Shown here in pieces: positions 33,963 to 42,443 of a DNA stretch of 64,000 bases. A program made the translations under genes and the position numbers. Each line of letters opens with the position of its first letter. Position 1 is the first letter of the stretch. The stretch is taken from positions 4,504,001 to 4,568,000 of the forward strand of contig NZ_CP011801.1 of NCBI RefSeq assembly GCF_001273775.1. The letters are read 5' to 3'. The DNA is from Nitrospira moscoviensis (lineage in GTDB: Bacteria; Nitrospirota; Nitrospiria; Nitrospirales; Nitrospiraceae). The notes under the pieces are model-generated. The model searched no databases, was not told the DNA's origin, and was given only the letters and a program-made list of their open reading frames with translations.

Positions 33963-36248
33963 GTGGCCTTGGTCGACCTTTTTTTCAGCGTGCCGGTCGC
34001 GGCGGGCCTCTCCGGCTTGGCGCTCCTGGCGATCGCCGTCCTGCTCAGGCGGAACACGAGCCGGCGAGTGGTCCTCGCGCTGAGCCTCCTGCTCTACGGG
34101 CGCTACATCCTCTGGCGCCTGCTCTACACACTGCCGACGGACGATCTGCCGTCCCTGCTCGTCGGCGGGGCGGTATTCCTCGCCGAGTTGTACGGATTCT
34201 TCCAGTTCTGTTTCTTCACCTTCCAATCCTGGTCGCCGACCGACCGCCGGCCCGCCCCGATCACGCGCTACCCCACCGTCGATATCATGGTCACGGTCGT
34301 CGATGAGCCGCTCACGCTGCTGCGGCACACCCTCCTCGGGTGCTTGGCGCAGGCATACCCGGCGGACAAATTCCGCATCCATGTGTTGGACGACGGCCAT
34401 CGCGCGGACGCGCAACGACTCGCCGCGGCCTTGGGCTGCGGCTATCTGCGGCGCCCCGATCGCCCCCGCCACGCCAAGGCCGGCAATCTGAACCATGCGC
34501 TGCGGCACACGAGCGGCGAGTTGGTGGCGGTGTTTGACGTGGACCATGTGCCGGCCCGGACATTCCTCACAGAAACGGTCGGATTTTTCGACGATCCGCG
34601 CGTCGCCATCGTCCAAACGCCCCACCATTTCTACAACCCCGACATCTTCCAGCGAAACTTGCGGGTCGGCGGACAGGTGATGAACGAGCAGGCGCTGTTC
34701 TTCCGCGCGCTGCAAGCCGGGCGGGACGCCCATAACAGCGCCTTCTTCGCCGGCAGCGGCGGCCTGTTCCGGCGGAAGCCGCTGGAAGAGATCGGCGGGT
34801 TCCAGACGCAGACCATCACGGAAGACATCCATACCAGCATGGAATTGCACGCGAAGGGCTACCGGTCCTGCTACCTGAACCGCGTGCTCTCGGCAGGGCT
34901 CATGCCGGAGACCTTCGAAGGCTACCTCAAACAGCGGAAACGCTGGGCCATGGGCTGCATCCAGGTCCTGTTGCGCGACAATCCGTTGACGAAGCGGGGG
35001 CTGACCCTCGCGCAGCGCCTCGATTATTTTGGATCGATTTTTTACTTTTTCTTCGGCGTGCCTCGTTTGATATGCCTGACGGCTCCGCTCGCGAGCCTCC
35101 TCTTCGGCATCCCTCCGCTGAAGGCGGACCCGGCTCCGCTGACCTTCCACTTTCTTTCCTTCTTCCTGGCCTCCGCCTGGGTCATGCGCCCCGCCAGCCG
35201 CGGTTCGCGGAATCCGTTTTGGTCGGACGTGTATGAAATCGCCATGTGCTTCGCGCTGAGCTTCGTCGCGCTGAAGGCGCTGGTCGCGCCGCGGAAGGAA
35301 CGGCCGTTCGAAGTGACGCCGAAGGGACAACGCATTCTGAAGAGCACGGTATCGGAACTGTCCCTCGTCTGGCCCCATTTGATCGTGCTGGGCCTGCTGG
35401 CGGCCGGCCTCGTGCTGGGGGCCCGCCGCCTCTATCTGGGCGCCGGCGATGCGGGGCTTCCCGTGAGCCTGTTGTGGGGAGGCGTAAATCTGCTGCTGCT
35501 CGGCATTGCGACGTTCGTCGCCAGCGAACAGCCGCAAGGCCGGCGCGCCTTTCGCCTGCAGCGCGACTTTGCCGGCGAGCTGCTCGTCGACGGAGACGGA
35601 ATCCCGGCCCGCGTGCTGAATCTCAGCGAAGACGGGGCGGCGGTCGTTCTCCCGCAACCGGTGTTGACCGCGGCCTCCTCCATCAGCTTGCTGTTGATTT
35701 CGCCGCGGGGGGCGCCGATGCGGCTGACCGGCCGCGTGGTCCGCCAACGCCGGCTGCCGGACGGGACGGTGCAGACGGGATTGCAGTTCGTGAATCTCGA
35801 TGAAGCGACCAGGCGCGCGCTGGCCGACAAGATGTTCGGTGACGCCGCCGATTGGGAGAACGACTACCGCGTCCAACCGGGCGTTGCCGGCAGCCTGCGC
35901 TCTTTGGTCCGGGCGCTCACGGCTCCGTGGAGGTCGTTCGCGTGGGAACGCCGGCGGACGCTGCGCATGCCGGCCGGGGCGCGGTGCCGGTGGAGGACGC
36001 CGGAGCAGCTGCTCATCGGACGGCTGGAGGACATGTCCTTTACCGGCGTGAGCGCCCGCTTCGCTTCGGCGCCGAACGGCGCACTGGCCGGCAGCCTGCT
36101 GGAGCTCCATCAGATGACGCTCAAAGTGAGTCCCGTCGCGATCGTCCGCCGCTGGGGCCATACCCGCGTGCGGTTCCGCGTGGAGAGCATCGAGCAGGGC
36201 GCGGACCGGTGGCGGGTTTGGCACGAGGCGCGCTGGAGGAGCACATGA
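33963..36248 (+). CDS. bcsA: cellulose-synthase-like GT2 with two PilZ domains
   Basis: A 761-residue membrane glycosyltransferase. It has N-terminal helices (about 5-90), then a GT2 domain with DDG (143-145), DVD (192-194), TED (286-288) and QRKRW (324-328), the full catalytic set of bacterial cellulose synthase. More helices follow (350-520). The first PilZ domain has R527-x3-R531 and NLSEDG (553-558); a second, C-terminal one has R664-x3-R668 and DMSFTG (690-695). PilZ binds cyclic-di-GMP and opens the catalytic gate. The start is GTG at 33963. A mini PilZ-like ORF and bcsS follow. No bcsB, bcsZ or bcsC is adjacent. The polymer could be cellulose or another beta-glucan. Confidence 0.88.
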   Translation: MALVDLFFSVPVAAGLSGLALLAIAVLLRRNTSRRVVLALSLLLYGRYILWRLLYTLPTDDLPSLLVGGAVFLAELYGFFQFCFFTFQSWSPTDRRPAPITRYPTVDIMVTVVDEPLTLLRHTLLGCLAQAYPADKFRIHVLDDGHRADAQRLAAALGCGYLRRPDRPRHAKAGNLNHALRHTSGELVAVFDVDHVPARTFLTETVGFFDDPRVAIVQTPHHFYNPDIFQRNLRVGGQVMNEQALFFRALQAGRDAHNSAFFAGSGGLFRRKPLEEIGGFQTQTITEDIHTSMELHAKGYRSCYLNRVLSAGLMPETFEGYLKQRKRWAMGCIQVLLRDNPLTKRGLTLAQRLDYFGSIFYFFFGVPRLICLTAPLASLLFGIPPLKADPAPLTFHFLSFFLASAWVMRPASRGSRNPFWSDVYEIAMCFALSFVALKALVAPRKERPFEVTPKGQRILKSTVSELSLVWPHLIVLGLLAAGLVLGARRLYLGAGDAGLPVSLLWGGVNLLLLGIATFVASEQPQGRRAFRLQRDFAGELLVDGDGIPARVLNLSEDGAAVVLPQPVLTAASSISLLLISPRGAPMRLTGRVVRQRRLPDGTVQTGLQFVNLDEATRRALADKMFGDAADWENDYRVQPGVAGSLRSLVRALTAPWRSFAWERRRTLRMPAGARCRWRTPEQLLIGRLEDMSFTGVSARFASAPNGALAGSLLELHQMTLKVSPVAIVRRWGHTRVRFRVESIEQGADRWRVWHEARWRST

Positions 36249-36442
36249 GCGGAGACCGACGTCAGGCTGCGCCCTCTGCCGAGATCAGACCGCTTCGGCG
36301 CCTGATCCGAGTGCCGGGAGACTTTCATTGCGAAGTGGTGGCGGACGGACTGGCGCTCGTGCGGTTTCGCATCGATCAGATTCAAGAAGGAGAGGAACGA
36401 TGGCGCGATCTCCACTACTCGTACTGGCGGCACTTGGCGTGA
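36245..36442 (+). CDS. PilZ-like mini-protein
   Basis: A 65-residue frame starting in an ATGA overlap with the bcsA stop and ending 43 nt inside the bcsS gene. Its second half (VRFRIDQIQEGEERWRDLHYSYWR) resembles the end of the BcsA C-terminal PilZ domain (VRFRVESIEQGADRWRVWHEARW). An RRLIRVPGDF segment before it recalls the PilZ Arg motif. No D/N-x-S-x-x-G motif is present. It may be a remnant duplication or a small regulatory peptide. Confidence 0.5.
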   Translation: MSGDRRQAAPSAEIRPLRRLIRVPGDFHCEVVADGLALVRFRIDQIQEGEERWRDLHYSYWRHLA

Positions 36443-37101
36443 TGCTCGCGCCGGCGGCGGGCGACGCCGGCGATCTGTTTACCGGCGTTCAGATCGACGA
36501 CAAGAGCCAGTACTTCGGCTATCTCGGCGTCCGCGCTCCCCTTCTGCTGACCTCCGGCGGCCCGGACCTGTTCGTGCAAGCGATGACGGCCGGCCTCGGA
36601 TACAGCTTCACGAGCAACGGCCGGCTGCTCGATGCCAACGTGCAGTTCGTGGTGCCGTCGCTCGGGATCACGCAGACCGTCGGACGGTGGACCTTTTCGG
36701 CGCTGGCAGGGCCCCAGTTGCGCCGGATCGAGGAAGAACGGCTGAACGGGCCTGCGTCGATCGACCATCAGATCGGCGCCTACGGACAAGTCGAAGCCTT
36801 CTACTGGCACGAGAAAGGCAGCCTGCACGCCATCGGTTCCTATGCGGATTTGGATCATTTCTTCTGGAGCCGCCTGCGGGGCAAACTGTTGGCCTACCGG
36901 TCTCAGAGCCGCTGCTGCAGCGCCTATGTAGGATGGGACATCGTGGGCATGGGCAACGCCGAGTTCCGCGCGGTGCAAACCGGGCCGCTGGTGGAGGTGC
37001 CGATCCGGAAGGTCTTCGTACTTCTCAGAGGCGGGTATCAGAACAGCACGTCGTTCCGCAGCGGAGGGTATGGTGGCGTGGAACTGTACGTTCCCTTTTG
37101 A
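36400..37101 (+). CDS. bcsS: BcsS-like cellulose-biosynthesis outer protein
   Basis: A 233-residue exported protein. The signal peptide ends near AAGDAGD. The mature part has beta-rich, aromatic strands consistent with a barrel (YFGYLGVRAPLLLTS; GLGYSFTSNGRLLDANVQF; GVELYVPF at the end) and matches the layout of the CBP_BcsS group. AAGGAGAGGAACG directly precedes the ATG at 36400. BcsS occurs next to bcs genes in several bacteria; its exact role is not known. Its position after bcsA supports the name. Confidence 0.7.
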   Translation: MARSPLLVLAALGVMLAPAAGDAGDLFTGVQIDDKSQYFGYLGVRAPLLLTSGGPDLFVQAMTAGLGYSFTSNGRLLDANVQFVVPSLGITQTVGRWTFSALAGPQLRRIEEERLNGPASIDHQIGAYGQVEAFYWHEKGSLHAIGSYADLDHFFWSRLRGKLLAYRSQSRCCSAYVGWDIVGMGNAEFRAVQTGPLVEVPIRKVFVLLRGGYQNSTSFRSGGYGGVELYVPF

Positions 37102-37107
37102 CTTCTC

Positions 37108-37596
37108 TCAGGCCAATCTGGTCCATTGCGCAAACGTCGCGGCCTGACCGACGCGCCGGCCCTGCTCATCGGCGACATTCCACACCGTCGCCGCTTCCAC
37201 CAGAAACCGCTTCCCCGTGGCCGAGATTCGAACCCCCCGGTAACGGTCGATAGAGCCGTGCTCCGTAACCAGCTGAAGCAGGCGAGCCCGCTCTTCTTGA
37301 TTCACCGGTTCGGCCGTGCGGCGCGAGGGGGTGCCGACCAGTTCGTCCCACGTCATTTCCCACAGCTCCAGCGCCGCTTGGTTGCCGTAGTTCAACAGCG
37401 GGTCTTCTTCCATTCCGTGCGATACCACGACGAAGGGCGCCGTGAAGAGCCGGCGCGCCTGCTCCGCCGCCGGCCCGCCGCGGTCAATGAGCTGCCGCCC
37501 GGTCCACCGGTGAAAACTGTCCAGCAGGCGTTGCGCCCACCGGACATGGGGAGTCCGGGCCCACACTGGATCGGTGATGGCGGGATCGGCGGTCAT
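37108..37596 (-). CDS. MEKHLA-domain protein
   Basis: A 162-residue PAS-like protein of the MEKHLA group. FVVVSHGMEEDPLLNYGNQAALELWEMTWDELVG is the hallmark segment, with PSRRTAEP, and VRISATGKRFLVEAATVWNVADEQGRRVGQAATFAQW forms the last strands. A small-molecule sensor role is assumed by fold. The ATG at 37596 is used; a GTG at 37617 is possible. It is convergent with bcsS, 6 bp between stops. Confidence 0.85.
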   Translation of the reverse strand: MTADPAITDPVWARTPHVRWAQRLLDSFHRWTGRQLIDRGGPAAEQARRLFTAPFVVVSHGMEEDPLLNYGNQAALELWEMTWDELVGTPSRRTAEPVNQEERARLLQLVTEHGSIDRYRGVRISATGKRFLVEAATVWNVADEQGRRVGQAATFAQWTRLA

Positions 37597-37672
37597 CGTC
37601 AGGCACCAAACGGGCACCTGCCAGTCCTGCTACCATGGTCCGCCGCAGCGATGCAAGGCGGGTGGTTCAGAT

Positions 37673-37885
37673 TCAGTGGGTGTTGGATTTGGCTTTGCGG
37701 ACGTTCGGCCGGGGCAGCAGCCGATACTCGACCAGGCGGCAGCTGCAGAACGACATCTGATGGCTCTCGGTCGTCACACAGACGATCACCGAGCGGCAAA
37801 AGACGCAGCCGGGTGATCGGCCGTCGCGCTTGATGGTCCAGCGGGGAATGGAAATGGATTGGGGATCGAGGCTGTGTTTCTCCAT
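37673..37885 (-). CDS. small cysteine-containing protein of unknown function
   Basis: A 70-residue frame with several Cys (CVFC, then CV, and CSC) spaced as in a small metal site, and a mixed polar composition unlike a chance frame. Many small Nitrospira-type ORFs look like this, but no family was recognised. There is no strong ribosome site, so it is a tentative gene. It ends 77 nt before the MEKHLA gene start. Confidence 0.4.
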   Translation of the reverse strand: MEKHSLDPQSISIPRWTIKRDGRSPGCVFCRSVIVCVTTESHQMSFCSCRLVEYRLLPRPNVRKAKSNTH

Positions 37886-37972
37886 CACAAGTCCTATCGG
37901 TCGCCGCGCGGAAAATCTGAAGCGATCCGATGGACGGCAGGCCGGTCGCTGGTATGCGGGGGGAGGCCTATG

Positions 37973-37978
37973 TATAAT
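37973..37978 (+). promoter_or_regulatory. TATAAT -10 element of the leuC promoter
   Basis: A perfect TATAAT lies 40 bp before the leuC start. No good -35 element is present at 17 bp, so it may depend on an activator. Confidence 0.4.
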
Positions 37979-38018
37979 GGGCCGCGTCCCCAGTGCTCAG
38001 CGGCGCAAGGAGTGTGGT

Positions 38019-39422
38019 ATGGCGGGCAGAACCTTATTCGACAAGATTTGGGAGTCGCACGTCGTGCGGGCCGAACCGGACGGCACGACGCTCTTGTATA
38101 TCGATCGGCAACTCGTCCACGAAGTGACGTCCCCGCAGGCGTTCGAAGGGCTGAAGCTGGCGGGGCGGCGGCCCCGGCGACCGGCGGCCACCCTGGCCGT
38201 CCCGGATCACAATGTTCCGACGACCGACCGCCGGCTCGGGATCGCGGACCCGATCAGCGCGAAGCAGATCCGGACGCTGGAGGAGAACTGCCGGGAATTC
38301 AGAATCACCCTGTTCGGCATGAACGATATCCGCCAGGGAGTCGTGCACGTGATCGGTCCGGAGCAGGGGTTCACGCTGCCGGGCACCACGATTGTCTGCG
38401 GCGATTCGCATACCTCGACCCACGGCGCGTTCGGCGCGCTCGCCTTCGGCATCGGGACGAGCGAAGTGGAGCATGTGCTCGCCACGCAATGTCTGGTGCA
38501 AAAGCGGCCCAAGACGATGGAGATCCGGGTGGACGGAACCCTCTCGGACCGCTGCTCCGCCAAAGACGTGATTCTGGCGATCATCGGACACATCGGCACG
38601 GCGGGCGGGACCGGCTATGTCATCGAGTACACGGGCTCGGCGATCCGCGCCTTGAGCATGGAAGGCCGCATGACCCTCTGCAACATGTCGATTGAAGCGG
38701 GGGCCCGCGCCGGCATGGTGGCGCCGGATGAGAAGACCATCGCGTACATCGACGGAAGGCCGCTGGCTCCGAAAGGGGAGCTGTTCGACCGGGCGGTGCG
38801 CGCCTGGCAGCAACTCAAGACCGACGCCGGCGCGGCCTACGACGCGACCGTCACGATGCGGGCGGAAGACATCGCCCCGCAGGTCAGCTGGGGCACGAGC
38901 CCCGGCATGGTGACGGGCGTGGATCAAAAGGTCCCGGACCCCCGGACGATGGCCGACGAGAAAACGAGGCGGGCGGCGGAACGCGCGCTGGAATATATGG
39001 GCCTCGCGCCCAACATGCCGATCACCGACATCACGATCGACAAGGTCTTCATCGGCTCCTGCACCAATTCGCGGATCGAAGATCTCCGGCTGGCCGCCGC
39101 GTTTGCCAAGGGGAAGAAAGTCGCGAAGTCGGTCCACGCGATGGTGGTCCCCGGGTCCGGGCTGGTGAAGCAGCAGGCCGAGGCCGAGGGATTGGATCAC
39201 GTGTTCCGCGAGGCGGGCTTCGAGTGGCGGGAAGCCGGCTGCAGCATGTGTCTGGCGATGAACGCCGACGTGCTCCAACCGGGCGAACGGTGCGCCTCCA
39301 CCAGCAACCGCAATTTCGAAGGCCGCCAGGGCGCGGGCGGCCGGACGCATCTCGTCTCGCCCGCCATGGCCGTGGCCGCAGCGATCGAAGGACACTTCGT
39401 CGATATCAGGCATTGGGCCTGA
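38019..39422 (+). CDS. leuC: 3-isopropylmalate dehydratase large subunit
   Basis: A 467-residue aconitase-family protein. VPDHNVPT, CGDSHTSTHGAFGALAFGIGTSEVEHVLATQ and the three 4Fe-4S Cys in GSCTNSR and CSMCLAMN mark the active site. With LeuD it isomerises 2-isopropylmalate to 3-isopropylmalate in leucine synthesis. The frame is open from 37830, but AAGGAGTG before the ATG at 38019 and the usual length give this start. leuD follows 51 nt downstream; leuA and leuB are not in the window. Confidence 0.96.
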   Translation: MAGRTLFDKIWESHVVRAEPDGTTLLYIDRQLVHEVTSPQAFEGLKLAGRRPRRPAATLAVPDHNVPTTDRRLGIADPISAKQIRTLEENCREFRITLFGMNDIRQGVVHVIGPEQGFTLPGTTIVCGDSHTSTHGAFGALAFGIGTSEVEHVLATQCLVQKRPKTMEIRVDGTLSDRCSAKDVILAIIGHIGTAGGTGYVIEYTGSAIRALSMEGRMTLCNMSIEAGARAGMVAPDEKTIAYIDGRPLAPKGELFDRAVRAWQQLKTDAGAAYDATVTMRAEDIAPQVSWGTSPGMVTGVDQKVPDPRTMADEKTRRAAERALEYMGLAPNMPITDITIDKVFIGSCTNSRIEDLRLAAAFAKGKKVAKSVHAMVVPGSGLVKQQAEAEGLDHVFREAGFEWREAGCSMCLAMNADVLQPGERCASTSNRNFEGRQGAGGRTHLVSPAMAVAAAIEGHFVDIRHWA

Positions 39423-39473
39423 TCTCGACAAGACTGTGACCCTTTTCCTTTTGACTTGCGACGAAGGAGCGTG

Positions 39474-40091
39474 ATGCAACCGTTTACTCAGCTCACCGGC
39501 CTGGTCGCGCCGCTCGATCGCGTCAACGTCGACACGGACCAGATCATCCCGAAGCAGTTCCTGAAGACGATCAAGCGGACCGGCCTCCGCGAAGGGCTGT
39601 TCTTCGATTGGCGGAAACGCAAGGACGGCTCGCCCGATCCCGACTTTTTCTTGAATCAATCCCGGTACGACGGCGCCACGATCCTCCTGACCCGCGACAA
39701 CTTCGGGTGCGGCTCCTCGCGCGAGCATGCGCCCTGGGCCCTGCTGGACCAAGGATTTCGCTGCATCATCGCCCCCAGCTTCGCCGACATTTTCTACAAC
39801 AACTGTTTTCAGAACGGCATCTTGCCCGTCGTCTTGAAGGGTGAGGAGGTGGCGGCGCTGTTTCGAGAAGCCGCGGCGCCCGGCTACCGGCTCACCGTCG
39901 ATCTGGCTCGGCAGACGGTGACGACCCCGGGGGGAACATCGTTCCGATTCGACATCGATCCCTTCCGCAAAGACTGTCTCTACCGCGGGCTGGATGCGAT
40001 CGGGCTCACGCTCCAGCACGAGGCCGAGATCGCCGCCTATGAACGGCGCCGGAAACCGGAAGCCCCCTGGCTGTTCGCGGACGTGCCGTAG
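39474..40091 (+). CDS. leuD: 3-isopropylmalate dehydratase small subunit
   Basis: A 205-residue swivelling-domain subunit. VNVDTDQIIPKQFLKTI, DNFGCGSSREHAPWAL and SFADIFYNNCFQNGILPV are the family signatures. It completes the LeuCD enzyme. GAAGGAGCG precedes the ATG at 39474, which is preferred to an in-frame upstream start at 39456. It follows leuC on the same strand as an operon. Confidence 0.96.
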   Translation: MQPFTQLTGLVAPLDRVNVDTDQIIPKQFLKTIKRTGLREGLFFDWRKRKDGSPDPDFFLNQSRYDGATILLTRDNFGCGSSREHAPWALLDQGFRCIIAPSFADIFYNNCFQNGILPVVLKGEEVAALFREAAAPGYRLTVDLARQTVTTPGGTSFRFDIDPFRKDCLYRGLDAIGLTLQHEAEIAAYERRRKPEAPWLFADVP

Positions 40092-40109
40092 CGTGGAGCG
40101 GAGACGATC

Positions 40110-40478
40110 ATGAACTGGCGCGGCGCCGTCCGGGGGATCGTCATCGTCGCATTATTCGCCGTCGGCGCGGCGCTCATCGTCGCCTTCAATTGGAGCTACT
40201 CAGACGGCAACCGGGCGGGATATATCCAGAAGTTTTCGAAGAAAGGCTGGCTCTGCAAGACGTACGAGGGAGAGCTCGCCATGACGACGGTTCCAGGCGT
40301 GGCCCCCGTCCTCTGGCCCTTCAGCGTGTGGGACGACCGCGTGGCGGATGAGCTGTCCCGCGCGATGGGCAAGCGGGTCATCCTCCATTACAAAGAATAC
40401 CGCTACATCCCGACGTCCTGCTTCGGCGACACGGATTACTTCGTCGACAAGGTGGAGGTGCAGGACGACTCACCGTAG
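40110..40478 (+). CDS. membrane-anchored protein of unknown function
   Basis: A 122-residue protein with one N-terminal membrane helix (RGIVIVALFAVGAALIVAFNW) and a periplasmic part containing two Cys (WLCKTYEGE, TSCFGDTDYFV). GWLCKTYEGELAMTTVPG is a recognisable block of a conserved but uncharacterised small family. It starts 18 nt after leuD and may share its transcript. Confidence 0.75.
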   Translation: MNWRGAVRGIVIVALFAVGAALIVAFNWSYSDGNRAGYIQKFSKKGWLCKTYEGELAMTTVPGVAPVLWPFSVWDDRVADELSRAMGKRVILHYKEYRYIPTSCFGDTDYFVDKVEVQDDSP

Positions 40479-40483
40479 CGCTG

Positions 40484-41539
40484 CTACAGCCATTTCCTCC
40501 GGCGGAACCCCGCCAACATGACCGCCGCCACCAGGCCCATCAGCCCGAGCACCACCGGATAGCCCCAGGCCCATTTCAGCTCCGGCATGTGCTCGAAGTT
40601 CATCCCGTAGATGCTCGCGATGAAGCTCAGCGGCATGAAGATCGTCGTAATGACGGTGAGCACCCGCATGACCGTGTTGAGGCGGTAGCTCACGCTGGAG
40701 AGGTAGATGTCCAGACTCGCCGCCACGATTTCGCGCAACGTCTCGATGGTATCGACGATCTGAATCACATGGTCGTAGACGTCGCGAAAAAAGAGCTTCA
40801 TCGGCTCGTGCAGGAACGGCCCCTCCGCCCGCGACAGGTTGTTCATCGCTTCGCGCAACGGCCACACGGCCCGCCGGATAAACAAGAGCTGCCGCTTCAA
40901 GGCGTGGATGTCCTTGAGAGTGTCCGGCTGGGGATCGGTGACGACGCGCTCCTGCAGCGTTTCAATCTTCTCTCCCAGGAGCTCCAGCACGGCGAAGTAC
41001 TGGTCGACCACGGCGTCGACGAGCGCGTACAGGAGATAATCCGACGAGTTCTGCCGCAGCCGCCCTTTGCCGCCCCGCAAGCGATCGCGCACCGAATGGA
41101 AGACGTCCGCTCCGTTTTCCTGGAACGAGAGGACGAAGGTCCGGCCCAGGACGAAACTGACCTGTTCGACGAGGACCTCGCCCCGCTCTCCGACGGTCAG
41201 CATTTTGAGGACGAGGAACAGGTACTGATCGTAGTCCTCGAGCTTGGGCCGTTGATCGGTATTCGCAATGTCTTCCAGAAGCAGCGGATGAAGGTCGAAC
41301 TGCTTGCCCAGAGCTTCCAGCAGGTCCACCCGATGCACGCCGCCCACGTTCACCCACGTCACCGAGCCGTCGGCCGGCGGCCCCAGCTCGGTCACGTCGG
41401 CCACGAGCCGCTCGTCGCAGCGGGCGCCGGCGTAATTGAACTGCGTGACGGCGACCCCCTCGGCCTTTCGCTCGCCGATGTGGACGAGCGTGCCGGGCGG
41501 CAGCCCGGTTTTTTTCGAGCGTTTCTGAACGAGCTTCAC
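40484..41539 (-). CDS. corA: CorA family magnesium/cobalt transporter
   Basis: A 351-residue protein. The cytoplasmic funnel domain starts KLVQKRSKKTGLPPGTLVHIGE, the long stalk helix follows, and two C-terminal helices contain the YGMNFEHMPE loop with GMN (312-314) that selects hydrated Mg2+. It ends in a basic tail (RRRKW). The open frame continues far upstream through antisense sequence; the GTG at 41539 gives the normal family length. It is divergent from the cysQ-like gene with a 93-bp gap. Confidence 0.93.
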   Translation of the reverse strand: MKLVQKRSKKTGLPPGTLVHIGERKAEGVAVTQFNYAGARCDERLVADVTELGPPADGSVTWVNVGGVHRVDLLEALGKQFDLHPLLLEDIANTDQRPKLEDYDQYLFLVLKMLTVGERGEVLVEQVSFVLGRTFVLSFQENGADVFHSVRDRLRGGKGRLRQNSSDYLLYALVDAVVDQYFAVLELLGEKIETLQERVVTDPQPDTLKDIHALKRQLLFIRRAVWPLREAMNNLSRAEGPFLHEPMKLFFRDVYDHVIQIVDTIETLREIVAASLDIYLSSVSYRLNTVMRVLTVITTIFMPLSFIASIYGMNFEHMPELKWAWGYPVVLGLMGLVAAVMLAGFRRRKWL

Positions 41540-41632
41540 GATGGCTCTGCTTGTACGCAGATTCGCCGGGGAGGTCAAGCGGCATGCCGGAGACGCCTTT
41601 CCTTCCGGCGCGCGCCTTGGTACTCTGTCGCC

Positions 41633-42421
41633 ATGAGCTGGGAACGGGAGCTGCACACGCTCAAGGACGCGATCCGGAACGCCGGCGTGGAAGCCGCGCG
41701 GCTGAGCGCCGAGGGGTTCGACATCCGGACCAAAGCGGACGAGTCGCCGGTAACATCGGCCGACTTGGCGGTGAACGCCATTCTCCACGAACGCTTGCTG
41801 AGCGCCTTTCCCGAGGACGGCTGGCTGTCCGAGGAATCGCCCGACAGCGCCGCGCGCCTGGACAAGCGCCGCGTCTGGATCATCGATCCGATCGACGGCA
41901 CCAAAGCCTTCATCCGGAAGGAGCCCGAGTATTGCGTCTCGGTCGCCCTCGTTGAGGAGGGCCGGCCGATCGTCGCGGCGATTTACAATCCTTCCACCGA
42001 CGAGTTGTTCACCGCCGTGCGGGGAGGCGGCCTGCGGCTCAACGACGAACCGATCCACGCCAACGGAAGACCCGCGGATGCCAGACCGGTCATCGCGGTC
42101 AGTCCCTGGGAACAGCATCTCGGACGCTTCAAAACAATCGAGCCCCATGCCGCCAGCCGGCCGATGCGGTCGATCGCCTGGGCCCTCGCGCTCCTGGCCG
42201 GTGGGCGGCTTCACGCGGTCGCCACCTTCGAACCGGAAAACGAGTGGGATGTGGCCGCGGGCGCTCTGCTCATCGAAGAAGCCGGCGGCACGCTGCAGGA
42301 TGGGGCGTGGCACACGCTCGGCTTCAATCGGCCGGAACCCCGCTACCGCGGCATCATCGCCGTGAGCCGCCACTGCCCGCCGTCCGTCGCGCGCCAACTT
42401 CGCGCGTTGTCGCCTGCATGA
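41633..42421 (+). CDS. cysQ: 3'(2'),5'-bisphosphate nucleotidase / inositol-phosphatase family protein
   Basis: A 262-residue Li+-sensitive phosphatase. It has LSEESPDS with the metal Glu, then DPIDGT (85-90) and the late WDVAAGALLIEEAGG motif. CysQ removes phosphate from PAP formed in sulfate assimilation. The SulP transporter elsewhere in the window is consistent but not linked. Inositol-monophosphatase activity is an alternative; the family match is firm, the substrate less so. An NAD-dependent oxidoreductase follows by 22 nt. Confidence 0.87.
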   Translation: MSWERELHTLKDAIRNAGVEAARLSAEGFDIRTKADESPVTSADLAVNAILHERLLSAFPEDGWLSEESPDSAARLDKRRVWIIDPIDGTKAFIRKEPEYCVSVALVEEGRPIVAAIYNPSTDELFTAVRGGGLRLNDEPIHANGRPADARPVIAVSPWEQHLGRFKTIEPHAASRPMRSIAWALALLAGGRLHAVATFEPENEWDVAAGALLIEEAGGTLQDGAWHTLGFNRPEPRYRGIIAVSRHCPPSVARQLRALSPA

Positions 42422-42443
42422 TCCCCTCCGAGGAGAACCGCTG

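Noticed and set aside
33912..36224. 770-codon open frame on the minus strand opposite bcsA
   Set aside because: It is a shadow of the bcsA codon pattern in GC-rich DNA: Arg/Gln/Glu-rich, no family, no ribosome site, and the plus strand has full catalytic motifs.
38034..40019. 661-codon open frame opposite leuC and leuD
   Set aside because: Antisense shadow; the plus strand encodes intact LeuC and LeuD.
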